Below are positions 1-8,736 of a DNA stretch of 64,000 nt, one piece after another (positions within the stretch are counted from its first letter, which is position 1; each line of letters starts with the position of its first letter). Position numbers and translations under genes: made by a program. Source of the DNA: Burkholderia cepacia (lineage in GTDB: Bacteria; Pseudomonadota; Gammaproteobacteria; Burkholderiales; Burkholderiaceae); NCBI RefSeq assembly GCF_001718835.1, contig NZ_CP013444.1, positions 1,302,001-1,366,000 of the forward strand, written 5' to 3'. The notes under the pieces were generated by a model that searched no databases, was not told where the DNA came from, and was given only the letters and a program-made list of their open reading frames with translations.

Positions 1-1
1 C

Positions 2-568
2 CTGCAAGACCCGAAATACTCCCTGAACCCGGTGATGACCGTCGCTCAGCAAATGCGCGAGGCTTTCGTAATGCACTATCCGACGCTCGGGCGCCGCGCA
101 ATGCGCGAGAAGATCGTCGACGCTTTGGCGGCGGTGCACATCCGGGACCCCGCTCGCGTCGCTGATTCGTATCCGCACGAACTGTCCGGTGGCATGGGCC
201 AGCGCGTCATGATTGCAATGATGGTTTCGTGCGGACCGCGGCTGTTGGTCGCTGACGAGCCGACCAGCGCTCTCGACGTCCTCGTGTCGATTCAGGTGCT
301 GAGCATCCTCGATGAAATGATAGCCCGGCACGACACCGGCCTTATCTTCATTAGCCATGATTTGCCGCTCGTGATGTCTTTCTGCGACCGCGTCGTTGTC
401 ATGTACGCCGGACGGGTGGTCGAGGAGTGCGCGGCCCGCGACTTAGTCCACGCGCGGCATCCTTATACGCGGGGACTACTCGCGGCCAATCCGCCGCTCG
501 ATAATCCACCTGACGAGCTGCCGACCCTCAAGCGTGACCCGGCTTGGCTTTCGGAGGCAATGCAATGA
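2..568 (+). CDS. Peptide/nickel-type ABC transporter ATP-binding protein (DppD/OppD-like), 5' end outside window
   Basis: This is the energising ATPase of an ABC importer for peptides or related solutes, working on the cytoplasmic side of the inner membrane. The reading frame is open from base 2, so the Walker A part lies to the left of the window. What remains starts at the Q-loop (QDPKYSLNP) and goes on through the signature LSGGMGQR, Walker B (LLVADEPTSALD) and the H-loop (FISHD). The end has the HPYTRGLL stretch typical of the oligopeptide/dipeptide ATPase C-terminal domain. Its stop codon overlaps the ATG of the next ATPase, so the two are translationally coupled; permeases and binding protein are presumably upstream. 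An internal GTG at base 32 should not be taken as the start. Confidence 0.93.
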   Translation: MQDPKYSLNPVMTVAQQMREAFVMHYPTLGRRAMREKIVDALAAVHIRDPARVADSYPHELSGGMGQRVMIAMMVSCGPRLLVADEPTSALDVLVSIQVLSILDEMIARHDTGLIFISHDLPLVMSFCDRVVVMYAGRVVEECAARDLVHARHPYTRGLLAANPPLDNPPDELPTLKRDPAWLSEAMQ

Positions 569-1350
569 TTGATGGCAAGGATGTCCGGATCAGGTTCAAA
601 ACCGACACCGGCTATTTCGACGCAGTTCGCCAGGCGAGCTTTCATGTCGACGAGGGAGAGATATTCGGTCTCGTCGGCGAGTCCGGCTCCGGGAAGTCAA
701 CGATCCTGCGAGCGCTGAGCGGGCTCACGCCCATTGCCGAAGGGAGCTTGCGCATTGGTTCTCATGCGCTGACGGACAGGATTGACCGTACCTTTAGGCG
801 GCAGGTACAGATGGTGTTTCAAGATCCTTACGGCTCGCTGCATCCGCGCTTCACGGTTGATCAAACCTTGCGTGAGCCGTTGGCGATTAATCGCTTAGAC
901 CGACAGGACGAACGCATCGTCAACGCCCTTCGGGAGGTCGGCCTCAACCCGGCGTTTCGCTTTCGTTACCCACACCAGCTGTCAGGCGGACAGCGGCAAC
1001 GAGTCGCGATTGCTCGTGCACTGATCGTTGAGCCAAACGTCCTGCTGCTTGACGAGCCGACCTCTGCACTGGACGTCTCGGTGCAGGCCGAGATTCTCAA
1101 CCTGCTGAAGAGACTGCATCGGGAACGCCACTTAACAATGATCCTGGTCAGCCACAATCTCGCTGTTGTGGGTTTTCTATGTCAGCGAGTGGCGGTAATG
1201 CGTAACGGAGAGATCGTCGAACGAGTGAGCGTTGATGATATCCGGCAGCATCGTGTAGAGCACGAATACACGCGTCGTCTGATGCTTGCAACCGAAGGCT
1301 ATACACGAAAATCGGTCGTACAAGACCCGTATATGCAGTCTGCAAGCTAG
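565..1350 (+). CDS. Peptide-type ABC transporter ATP-binding protein (DppF/OppF-like)
   Basis: This is the second ATPase of the same importer. The start chosen is the ATG at 565, which overlaps the upstream TGA (ATGA) and has GGAGG at 553-557; an in-frame TTG at 544 is less likely. The 261-residue product has Walker A (GESGSGKST, about residue 38), Q-loop (VFQDPYGSLHPR), signature LSGGQRQRVAIARAL, Walker B (LLLDEPTSALD) and H-loop (LVSHN). It is shorter than typical DppF (about 320 residues): the C-terminal extension is short and keeps only a weak EYTRRL motif. A paired arrangement with the upstream ATPase is standard for Dpp/Opp/Ddp/Gsi systems. The D-amino acid dehydrogenase downstream hints at D-amino-acid-containing peptides as substrate, which is inference. 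Confidence 0.95.
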   Translation: MIDGKDVRIRFKTDTGYFDAVRQASFHVDEGEIFGLVGESGSGKSTILRALSGLTPIAEGSLRIGSHALTDRIDRTFRRQVQMVFQDPYGSLHPRFTVDQTLREPLAINRLDRQDERIVNALREVGLNPAFRFRYPHQLSGGQRQRVAIARALIVEPNVLLLDEPTSALDVSVQAEILNLLKRLHRERHLTMILVSHNLAVVGFLCQRVAVMRNGEIVERVSVDDIRQHRVEHEYTRRLMLATEGYTRKSVVQDPYMQSAS

Positions 1351-1368
1351 TGCCGCTGGTTAATTTCG

Positions 1369-1400
1369 CCCCGCTTGCAGACGGCGGGGGAATTTTTTTT
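1369..1400 (+). terminator. Rho-independent terminator after the ABC ATPase operon
   Basis: A CCCCGC/GCGGGG stem (1369-1374 with 1384-1389) with a nine-base loop is followed by AA and eight T residues (1393-1400), 18 bases after the ATPase stop codon. Confidence 0.85.
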
Positions 1401-1455
1401 GGCATATGAATTAGTAATGCGAAATTATATATAGATGCCGAAATTTGTTTTTCCG

Positions 1456-1477
1456 ATGTTTTTGACAGTCAAAACAT
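1456..1477. promoter_or_regulatory. Near-perfect palindrome in porin upstream region
   Basis: A 22-base element in an AT-rich leader, about 80 bases before the porin ATG. The arms are ATGTTTTTGAC and GTCAAAACAT around a central A, with one extra T in the left arm. It contains a TTGACA hexamer that could serve as a -35 box, so a bound regulator would overlap the promoter. The cognate regulator is unknown. Confidence 0.45.
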
Positions 1478-1557
1478 GAAGGGGTTGTTCCATGTAATGC
1501 GTAAGTATAGCGAAATAAGAACAGCTAATTTTTTACGATGAGTTTGGAGAAACTTTA

Positions 1558-2709
1558 ATGAAACGAATGGCGCTATCAGCTATCTCGCTCGGCATGCTTG
1601 CTGCTACCTCAGCGGCGCACGCTCAGAGCTCTGTCACTCTCTATGGTTTGATTGATAACAGCATTACGTACTTACACAACGACGGCGGCAAGAACACGGT
1701 GGCGATGGTCAACGGCAACCTCCAGGGTTCGCGTTGGGGGCTGAAAGGTGCCGAGGATCTCGGCGGCGGCCTGAAGGCGGTCTTTCAGTTGGAAAATGGC
1801 TTCGACCCGAACACCGGAAAACTGGGCCAGGGTGGCGCCGAATTTGGTCGCCAGGCATATATTGGCTTGTCCGACGACAGGTTCGGTACAGTCAAGGCCG
1901 GTCGACAATTCGTGCCGGACACTGACCTGGTCCAAGGCATCACAGGCGACAACTACTTCGGTTCGGTGTTTGCCACGCCTGGAGACGTCGACAATTACGA
2001 CAACAGTGTGCGGGTAAGCAATTCGCTGAAATACATCAGCCCCGTGTTCGCAGGGTTCCAGGCGGAGGCGATGTACGCTTTCGGCAATCAGGCCGGCTCG
2101 ATTGGTGATCGTCGTGCCTGGGGTGCGGCGCTGGCCTATACGAACGGTCCGGTGGCTCTGGCCGCAAGCTACCAATACTATAACGGCGGCAACGTTACGG
2201 TTGTTCGTAAATTCAACGGTGGCACGAACACGACGAGTGATTCGATATTCAACGGGCCGATCAATGCGAGCTACGATTCCGCCGCGTCGGTGAAGATCGC
2301 ACGTGTAGCCGGACAGTACACCGTCGGTTCGTTCAATCTTGGCGCCTCGTACAGTAACGCCCAGTACACAGCCGATTCGCACTCGTCGTTTGGCCAAACC
2401 CAGAAGTACAACACTGGCAACGCATTCGCCACATATCAAGTGACTCCTGCCTTCCTGACGGGGATCGGGTATAGCTATACGAAGAGCTCCGGCAATTCTT
2501 CGGCGAAATACAATCAGGTCAGTTTGGGCGCGGACTATAACGTATCGAAGCGAACGGACTTCTATCTTGTTGGTGCGTGGCAACATGCGTCGGGTCAACA
2601 AGACCCTGCTGGCAATCAAGCGCAGGCTTCCATTGGGTCGTACGGTTTTGCAGGCGCGAACGGCGCATCGCAAGAGTATGTTGCGCTGGGCATTCGCCAC
2701 AAGTTCTAA
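1558..2709 (+). CDS. Outer-membrane porin, Gram-negative Porin_4 family (OmpC-like)
   Basis: A general diffusion porin, expected as a 16-stranded beta-barrel trimer in the outer membrane. The 383-residue precursor has a signal peptide ending AHA-QSS near residue 22. The mature start SSVTLYGLIDNSI is the classic first strand of betaproteobacterial porins. The barrel ends YVALGIRHKF with the terminal phenylalanine needed for BAM-dependent insertion. The segment KYISPVFAGFQAEAMY is also characteristic of the family. It is monocistronic, framed by terminators on both sides and preceded by a long AT-rich leader. Porins next to peptide or amino acid uptake operons are common in Burkholderia; substrate preference cannot be read from sequence. 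Confidence 0.96.
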   Translation: MKRMALSAISLGMLAATSAAHAQSSVTLYGLIDNSITYLHNDGGKNTVAMVNGNLQGSRWGLKGAEDLGGGLKAVFQLENGFDPNTGKLGQGGAEFGRQAYIGLSDDRFGTVKAGRQFVPDTDLVQGITGDNYFGSVFATPGDVDNYDNSVRVSNSLKYISPVFAGFQAEAMYAFGNQAGSIGDRRAWGAALAYTNGPVALAASYQYYNGGNVTVVRKFNGGTNTTSDSIFNGPINASYDSAASVKIARVAGQYTVGSFNLGASYSNAQYTADSHSSFGQTQKYNTGNAFATYQVTPAFLTGIGYSYTKSSGNSSAKYNQVSLGADYNVSKRTDFYLVGAWQHASGQQDPAGNQAQASIGSYGFAGANGASQEYVALGIRHKF

Positions 2710-2723
2710 AGCAGCAAGCCTTG

Positions 2724-2752
2724 CCGGCCGGAGCATTCTGGCCGGTTTCCTT
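2724..2752 (+). terminator. Rho-independent terminator after porin
   Basis: The stem CCGGCC (2724-2729) pairs with GGCCGG (2740-2745) across a ten-base loop and is followed by TTTCCTTT, 14 bases after the porin stop codon. Confidence 0.75.
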
Positions 2753-2854
2753 TCGCCGGCTAATGTGCCGGCATATCCACTGACCGTGTGATCTTCGTTT
2801 GAACGTAGAAGACGCATGGGTCAGAAACCATCTCGAGTTTTCATGGAGCCAGTT

Positions 2855-4138
2855 ATGCGAGTCGCCATTCTCGGAAGCGGCGTCGTTGGCGTTACCAACG
2901 CGTACTACTTGGCCCGCGCGGGGCACGAGGTCACTGTTATCGATCGGGCGCAAGGCCCCGCCCTCGAAACGAGTTTTGCCAATGCCGGCCAAATCTCGCC
3001 CGGATACGCTTCCCCGTGGGCAGCGCCGGGCGTTCCACTTAAGGCTATCAAGTGGATGTTCCAGAAGCACGCGCCATTAGCGATCCGCCTCGACGGCAGT
3101 GCGTTCCAGTTGCAATGGATGTGGCAGATGCTGCAAAACTGCTCGAAGGCGCGTTACGCGGTGAACAAAGGCCGCATGGTCCGTCTTGCCGAATACAGTC
3201 GCGAATGCCTTCAATCTCTACGTGCCGAGACGGGTATACAGTACGAGGGACGTACGGGCGGCACACTACAAGTGTTCCGCACACAGCAGCAACTCGATGG
3301 CGCAGCGAAAGACATCGCCGTGCTGCGGGACGAGAGCGTGCCATTCGAGTTACTCACGCCTGCCGATCTGTTCAAGGCCGAACCAGCACTCGCAGCGGTA
3401 TCGCACAAGCTGACGGGCGGCCTACGCTTGCCGAACGACGAGACTGGCGACTGCCATATGTTCACGACACGTCTTGCCGCCATGGCAGAAGATATCGGCG
3501 TCGAGTTTCGCTATGACACACCTATCGACGCGCTTTCTATACGAGACAACCGGATCGTTGGCGTGCATTGTGGTCACGAGTTTGTACAGGCAGACGCGTA
3601 TGTGGTCGCACTTGGGTCCCATTCGACGAAGTTGCTCGGCAGTCTGTTTAGGATTCCGGTCTATCCGCTCAAGGGTTATTCGATCACTGTGCCGATCGAG
3701 AACGGGGATGCTGCTCCAGTGTCGACTGTGCTCGACGAAACCTACAAGATTGCGATAACTCGCTTCGATGACCGAATTCGTGTCGGCGGCATGGCGGAGA
3801 TCGTCGGGTATGACTCAACGTTGAAGCCGGCACGCCGTGAGACGCTCGAAATGTGCGTAAACGACCTGTTCCCGCATGGCGGCGACACGTCGAAGGCGAC
3901 GTTCTGGACCGGACTTCGACCGATGACGCCCGACGGCACGCCGATAGTTGGTCGTACGCCATTGCCGAATCTGTTCCTGAATACGGGCCACGGTACGCTC
4001 GGCTGGACCATGTCATGCGGCGCCGGCCAATTGTTAGCCGACCTGATGTCCGGCAGGGAGCCTGCGATTCAGGCAGACGATCTATCGGTCCATCGTTATA
4101 TTGGATCGGTCGATAGGGCCGCTTTCGCCACCGGTTGA
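2855..4138 (+). CDS. dadA: D-amino acid dehydrogenase (DadA family, FAD-dependent)
   Basis: It oxidises D-amino acids to 2-oxo acids and ammonia, passing electrons to the respiratory chain at the inner membrane. The start chosen is the ATG at 2855, preceded by GGAG at 2845-2848 and beginning directly with the FAD Rossmann strand MRVAILGSGVVGVTNAYYLA. An in-frame upstream GTG-like start at 2816 adds 13 unlikely residues. The 427-residue product has the DadA segment SFANAGQISPGYASPW and the C-terminal flavin motifs GLRPMTPDGTPIVG and NTGHGTLGWT. All agree with DadA length (about 430). It stands alone after the porin. With the peptide ABC genes it suggests scavenging of D-amino acids; alanine racemase (dadX) is not adjacent. 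Confidence 0.93.
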   Translation: MRVAILGSGVVGVTNAYYLARAGHEVTVIDRAQGPALETSFANAGQISPGYASPWAAPGVPLKAIKWMFQKHAPLAIRLDGSAFQLQWMWQMLQNCSKARYAVNKGRMVRLAEYSRECLQSLRAETGIQYEGRTGGTLQVFRTQQQLDGAAKDIAVLRDESVPFELLTPADLFKAEPALAAVSHKLTGGLRLPNDETGDCHMFTTRLAAMAEDIGVEFRYDTPIDALSIRDNRIVGVHCGHEFVQADAYVVALGSHSTKLLGSLFRIPVYPLKGYSITVPIENGDAAPVSTVLDETYKIAITRFDDRIRVGGMAEIVGYDSTLKPARRETLEMCVNDLFPHGGDTSKATFWTGLRPMTPDGTPIVGRTPLPNLFLNTGHGTLGWTMSCGAGQLLADLMSGREPAIQADDLSVHRYIGSVDRAAFATG

Positions 4139-4153
4139 CGCCACTGCATCAAG

Positions 4154-4195
4154 ACTTCTCTCAAAGCCGACGGTTTCGCCGAGAAGTGAAGTTTT
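4154..4195 (+). terminator. Possible terminator after dadA
   Basis: ACTTCTC (4154-4160) pairs with GAGAAGT (4181-4187) across a 20-base loop, followed by GAAGTTTTC. The T-run is short, so support is moderate. The rest of 4196-4413 is AT-richer non-coding DNA in which I see no gene. Confidence 0.4.
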
Positions 4196-4413
4196 CATCG
4201 CTCGAGCAAGTACGGTCGAATTTTAGCCGAAGGGCTTTAGTTGCATGAAAGTCGACCAGCCGCCGCGGCACGGCACTGAATGTATTGAAGACGTTGTCCC
4301 ATCGATAACTTGTATTAGCGATATGGATGCATTTCTGAACGAAACTGCCGTTTCGCGAAACGCGTCACACTTGGCCGTCACGCCGTTGTTACCCTGATAC
4401 CTATAATCCCGGG

Positions 4414-5199
4414 ATGCCGAACGTTTCGCCGTCGCTACCGTTTCCCGACCCTGCGTCCCTGTCCGCGCTGCGCGTATGGTACGCGGGTGGTCGGGTCGCG
4501 CGATGCTGTCGAGCGCTACTGCCCACAGGCGCTCGGGGTCGGCTAGTCGGCGCGTGGCGTGATCGGCCGGATTCGCCGGCAGCTCGCCGGTTTTGCCCTC
4601 AGCCGGCACCGGGCCGATCTCGCCCGCCTGCTCCAGTGTGCGGCCGGCGACCGTACCCGCTGCCGCCTGGCCGCCAACCGGGCGATGGATCTCCTTTCTT
4701 CTTGACCTCTGCCAGAGCCGCAGGTGAGCGATCCGGTCGATGTCTGGCTATCTTCCCGCGCTGATGCGGCCGGTCTGCGCGCGGGCGAACTCGTTGGCGT
4801 CACGCTGGGCGGTATCGAGACCGGTGCGCGCGGTGAGCGGGGGCTTCACCTTACTGGCAAGGGCGCGAAAGCGGGCAAGGTGGTGCTGCCGCCGCTCGCG
4901 CGTTTCGCACTGGACCAGTACCTGATGCAGCGCGGTCTGCCCGTAAGTCCGGCGAGCTGGACACCGGATACGCCGCTGCTCGGTCATCTCGACGAACCCG
5001 GCGGCATTACCACACAGCGCTTGAGCGAGGTTCTGCGCCGGTTCTTCCGGACGGCCGCCGACGGCGCGCGACGCTGACGAGCGTGCGGGACAACCTGCGT
5101 CACGCGTCGATCACGACTACGTCGATCTACCTGGACGACGACGAAGTTATGCGCGCCTGGCAGATCGAGCGGATCTTTGCGCGACGCACGCCGGCATGA
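4414..5199 (+). pseudogene. Tyrosine recombinase (site-specific integrase), internally deleted and frameshifted
   Basis: Remains of a phage-integrase-family recombinase. The N-terminal reading begins at ATG 4414, shifts frame to give DAVERYCPQALG near 4500, hits a TAG near 4546, and resumes with GVIGRIRRQLAGFALSRHRA and later VSDPVDVWLSSR. It then jumps directly into the catalytic domain (LRAGELVGVTLGGIET, TGKGAKAGKVVLPPLARFAL). After RRFFRTAADGARR the frame is lost at a UGA, and the tail LTSVRDNLRHASITTTSIYL resumes in another frame up to TGA 5199. The core-binding domain and the block carrying the catalytic R-H-x-x-H are missing, so this cannot be an active recombinase. Its TGA overlaps the ATG of the Tn3-type transposase remnant, so both came from one element. 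Confidence 0.75.
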
Positions 5200-6205
5200 G
5201 CACCGTCCACGAGACCATCTACCCGGTGCTGCCTGCAGATCCAGGCACCGCCGAGCGTCGCGGAAATCCGCTTCGTGCGCCGGCAATCCCGGCAGGAAGC
5301 TACCGCCGTGTTGATCATGGTGCAACTCAAGCTGCTGCAACGCCTCGGTTACTTTCCGATGCTCGTGGACGTGCCCCCCGTCATCATCGATCACATCCGG
5401 ACCGCGATGCGGGCCCGCACCTTGCCCCGGAAATCGGTCGCGCGATACGACGTATCAGGCACCCGTATCCGTCACCAGAAGCTGCTGCGTAGCTGGCCCG
5501 ACATCAGAGCGTTCGATGCCGCCGGAACGACGTGGTTGAGCGAGCTTGCGGCGGCTGAAGCCGGAACCAAGACCGAACTGCCCGACATCTTCAACGTGCT
5601 TATCGAGGAACTGATTCGGCGCCGGTACGAACTGCCGCCGCTGGCGACGCTGCAGCGCCTCGCCGTGCGCGCGCGCAACGATGGCAACGAGGCAATCTAT
5701 GGAGCGATCGCCAGCTTTCTCAAGCATATCGACGAGATCAGGAAACTGGCCGAAGGCTCGCCGGTGCCGCCCGCGATCCTGTCCGTTTGCAAGCGGACCC
5801 AACTGGTCACCGAAGCGCGGGCGCTCGACGTTGCGGAACTGCGATCGCTCAAGACCGCGAAGCGTCATGCGCTCGCGGTGCTGTTCATCCAGGCGCAGCT
5901 GCAGAAGGCGCCCGACGATGTCGCCGAGATCTTCATCAAGGTGATGCGCAAGTTCGAGTCGTATGCGCAGGTCCGGCTGCAAAAATACCAGCTTGAACAT
6001 GCCGACGTGCAGGAAGGTCTCGTCGGACAGTTCAGGGACGTGTTGCAGATTCCGCAGGATGAAGACGTTCCCGAGCGGCAGCGCTTGCCGAAAATCCGCG
6101 AAGCGCTCGGCGACCCTGCAGCGACGCTGTCGGCGGTCCCTCCGACGCAATCGCTACGCCGAGCGGTTCAAGTGCCGAATTTCATCGGCCGCTTCCGCGA
6201 ATCCG
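5196..6205 (+). pseudogene. tnpA: Tn3-family transposase TnpA, N-terminal third only, frameshifted
   Basis: Remnant of the large DDE transposase of a Tn3-family transposon. It opens at ATG 5196 (MSTVHETIYPVLPADP), shifts frame near 5245, then reads AEIRFVRRQSRQEATAVLIM and LLQRLGYFPMLVDVPPVII on to about residue 330. This is the DUF4158 N-terminal DNA-binding region. Full-length TnpA is about 1000 residues, so the catalytic DDE domain is entirely absent. The similarity stops near 6196, where the convergent LysE gene begins; the trailing residues of the open frame up to 6348 are read-through over that gene. No terminal inverted repeat of the transposon could be recognised, so the other end has been lost. 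Confidence 0.8.
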
Positions 6206-6838
6206 TTAAGCGGTGTGACGCCGATACATGGCCAGGGACCCCGCGAGCACAACAAGGACAGCGCCGCAGGACCGTTCCAGCCATAGCGCTCCCGACTCCT
6301 TCAGCAGGCGAATTGCTCGCGCGCCGAGCAGCGAATAGCCGAACATGATCAGGCAATCCAGCATCGCGAACGTTATCGCGAGTGCTGCGTACTGCGGCGC
6401 AAGTGGCGCGGACGGCGTGATGAACTGGGGCAAAAATGCGGAGAAGAACAGATACCCTTTCGGGTTGGTGACTGCGGTAAGGAAACTTTTCAGGAAAATC
6501 GCCGAGTTGTTTTCGCGGCTTGTTTCACCCTGCGTGCTCGCGAGGTTCAACGCACCCTTTGACATCAATAGCTTGACGCCAATGTACGCAAGGTAGACCA
6601 CGCCGACCCATTTGACGACGGTGAACCAGAACGCCGACGCCGCCAGCAGCGCACCAAGACCCAGCGCCACCGCGAAAATCAGCACGAAGTCGGATGCGAC
6701 CGCTCCGGCAAACCCATAAGCAGCGCGACGAAGGCCATAGCGGGAGCCATTGGTCAACGCCAGCAGAACCGTCGGTCCAGGCGTTGCGATACCTACAAAG
6801 GCTACAGCGGCAAAGATCAGCAACGTACTTTCACGCAT
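6206..6838 (-). CDS. LysE/RhtB family amino acid exporter
   Basis: A small inner-membrane exporter for amino acids or their analogues. The 210-residue protein has the N-terminal LysE signature (VAFVGIATPGPTVLLALTNG), about six hydrophobic segments, and the conserved central stretch FLTAVTNPKGYLFFSAFLPQF. Length and composition fit the RhtB branch. It is complete, although its 3' end abuts the Tn3 transposase remnant with no spacer, so the transposon end or a deletion joined the two. It is monocistronic with about 460 bases of non-coding DNA upstream. Substrate cannot be told from sequence; homoserine/threonine-like exporters are the nearest characterised relatives. Confidence 0.92.
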   Translation of the reverse strand: MRESTLLIFAAVAFVGIATPGPTVLLALTNGSRYGLRRAAYGFAGAVASDFVLIFAVALGLGALLAASAFWFTVVKWVGVVYLAYIGVKLLMSKGALNLASTQGETSRENNSAIFLKSFLTAVTNPKGYLFFSAFLPQFITPSAPLAPQYAALAITFAMLDCLIMFGYSLLGARAIRLLKESGALWLERSCGAVLVVLAGSLAMYRRHTA

Positions 6839-7298
6839 GGCGCTTCTCTCCGGCGGAATGGATGGGATAGATCACGTGGCTGCCAAGTATAGCGCTGCAC
6901 TATCACCTGCCAGTCGCAGTCGTTCGCAACCCTCTCCGTTGCGACGGCAATTCCGCGAGATTATCGCAAGCGGACGTTCACGAGGTAATCGGCAATGGCG
7001 GCCACTGGCCGAACTCCGACGGTCTGCCCCGCGTGTTCCGGTAAATGGAGGCGCAGGCGCGCGGCGGTGAGTAGATGCAAGCGAGGCGGCCCGGGCGACG
7101 TCTGGGCCGATTCGTTTTTGGTTCGTCATGGATTGACGGAGCGCTGGATTCACCCGATGACCGAGACCTGAGTCCAGTTCCGAGAGGGCCTTTCGGCAAT
7201 GGCACATTCAGTCATATGGCAAGCAAGCTCGAACACATTAAAGAGTGCCATTTTCACGACGATAATCAATCGTCCCATACTCATTTTGTGGACGCGCA
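6839..7298. other. Non-coding stretch upstream of the LysE gene
   Basis: Presumably holds the LysE promoter near its left end. Both strands were read: open frames here are short, arginine/serine-rich and without recognisable motifs. I see no gene. Confidence 0.5.
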
Positions 7299-7445
7299 AT
7301 GATGCCGACCAGACTGATGATTCATCTAATCATGCCCGAGCGCCGTGTGAAACACGGCTTCAACTGGGGTGCCCTGATATTCGGCACGATGTGGGCATAC
7401 TCGGAAGGACTGGTTGCCCTGGGAGGCCGGTTGATTGCGATGTAA
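7299..7445 (+). pseudogene. Short fragment of a DUF2628-like membrane protein (48 residues)
   Basis: An open frame from ATG 7299 to TAA 7445 encodes 48 residues. Its second half (HGFNWGALIFGTMWAYSEGL) resembles the N-terminal membrane segment of DUF2628-type proteins, which typically read FNWGALLFGPLWALYRGLW. The usual following transmembrane region is absent, so I read it as the broken end of a larger gene. It lies in the decayed island and is AT-richer than the flanking chromosome. It could instead be a genuine small membrane peptide; no convincing ribosome binding site is visible. Confidence 0.35.
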
Positions 7446-7565
7446 AGGTCACCAACAATAAATCCCACTCAATTGGGGTTTCGTGCAGGACATCGTTCAT
7501 CCGTGAGTGATCGGTTTCCACAGCGCAGCATGCAAATCCGAGCTAAGCCGATCACTGGGCTGATA

Positions 7566-7847
7566 CTAGTCCTCAACCTGCGTGGCGGTGCTGCCAATCA
7601 ACATGCAACCGCATTCGGTGTGATGACCATGTAGCGCAACACGCTCGCCGCCAATTGTCAACGTTGGATGCGCCTCAATGATCTTATTGATGCCGTGCGA
7701 TTTGCCATCAGGGTATTTCTGTGGACAGTCGACGAGATCGTGCAGGCGGGCAATCGCCTTACCTCAAATCGTATGGATATCCGAACCGCTGATCACGCGT
7801 CCCCCATGCGATGTCATATCTCCGACCACGATGATAGGTAGTGCCAT
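7566..7847 (-). pseudogene. PAAR-repeat protein (T6SS spike tip) interrupted by one in-frame stop
   Basis: Read on the minus strand from ATG 7847 to TAG 7566, this gives a 93-residue PAAR protein: MALPIIVVGDMTSHGGRVIS at the start, INKIIEAHPTLTIGGERVAL in the middle and a GHHTECGCMLI zinc-site region near the end. PAAR proteins cap the VgrG spike of type VI secretion systems and sharpen the puncturing tip. Codon 28 (7766-7764) is TGA where neighbouring sequence suggests CGA arginine, so a single transition would restore the gene. Everything else is intact, so inactivation looks recent. It lies downstream of the LprI-like and muramidase genes, as expected for a vgrG-effector-immunity-PAAR module. 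Confidence 0.8.
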
Positions 7848-7910
7848 CTTGCACCTCGGCAAAGTTGAGAACGAATTTCCGTGTGTCGCCTGGATAGACG
7901 CACGCGTACA

Positions 7911-8729
7911 TCAATCGCTTTCCTGATTGGAGTCCTCTTCCGGATAAGACGGGTAGGTGCTTGCTATCCTACCTTTGATGTAGGCTATGCGGCTGCGATA
8001 TGCTTTCAGCAAGCACGCGTTATCACTGCAGGAATTCCGCACCGTCCTGATCCAGTTGATTTGATCCAATCGAACTGGGTCCTGATATGAAATTTCTTTC
8101 GAATTGGTTATCAGCATCGCAACGTAGCCGCGATTGACGGTTGCATCCAGCCTAATCAGCTCCGGATTTTTACATATGAGATGTTCAACATTCGTGCTGG
8201 CTTTGCTGCAATCGAAACTTTGCTCAGCATTTGCTGGCACATGCGTCTGACGTTCGAATAGGTATGCCCAGGAACCGTCGAGCAGCACCATTTCGTCTGG
8301 TGACCTGTAGATCATCGCAAAACCTAGCCCCGAGCAGAGTGGTGCGTCGGCATCTCCGAGGATGTAGGTATCAGTTAGTGCGGTGCCTTTCGCGTGAAAC
8401 TTGGTGCTCAAGAAGGCATTGAATTTATCTCTGGAGCCAAATGAGTGAGAGATAACCGGATCAACATGGAAATTCATCTTCTTGTCGACCTTTACACTGC
8501 AACTGTGCCCAGTGTAATGAAATACGAACGCGCCATCATTAAATGTGAGAAATCCTGCTATCTGCGGATTGACCGGAAAAGGCAGATTGTGCGTATCACG
8601 GCCTTGTTCAAATTGTGCTGCGCCCGTCATCCGATACGTGTCCTGAGCCGCAGCACAAATCGGCGCCAAGACTACCGACATCAGGAGGAGTAGGCACTGC
8701 TTGAGTTTCTTCATGGAGAAAATAGACAT
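7911..8729 (-). CDS. Secreted protein with C-terminal LprI-like (DUF1311) domain, candidate immunity protein
   Basis: A 272-residue exported protein. The signal peptide MKKLKQCLLLLMSVVLAPIC-AAA begins at the second methionine of the frame. The N-terminal half is unassigned. The C-terminal 95 residues carry the LprI-like pattern FDCSKASTNVEHLICKNPEL ... LDATVNRGYVAML ... CSDNACLLKAYRSRI, with four regularly spaced cysteines. LprI of Mycobacterium is a lysozyme inhibitor. Here the gene follows a GH24 muramidase fragment with only 7 bases between them, on the same strand, inside a vgrG/PAAR remnant. A periplasmic immunity role against that muramidase is therefore plausible (inference). It is intact although its module partners are all broken, as expected of a retained immunity gene. 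Confidence 0.75.
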   Translation of the reverse strand: MSIFSMKKLKQCLLLLMSVVLAPICAAAQDTYRMTGAAQFEQGRDTHNLPFPVNPQIAGFLTFNDGAFVFHYTGHSCSVKVDKKMNFHVDPVISHSFGSRDKFNAFLSTKFHAKGTALTDTYILGDADAPLCSGLGFAMIYRSPDEMVLLDGSWAYLFERQTHVPANAEQSFDCSKASTNVEHLICKNPELIRLDATVNRGYVAMLITNSKEISYQDPVRLDQINWIRTVRNSCSDNACLLKAYRSRIAYIKGRIASTYPSYPEEDSNQESD

Positions 8730-8736
8730 CGTTCGT

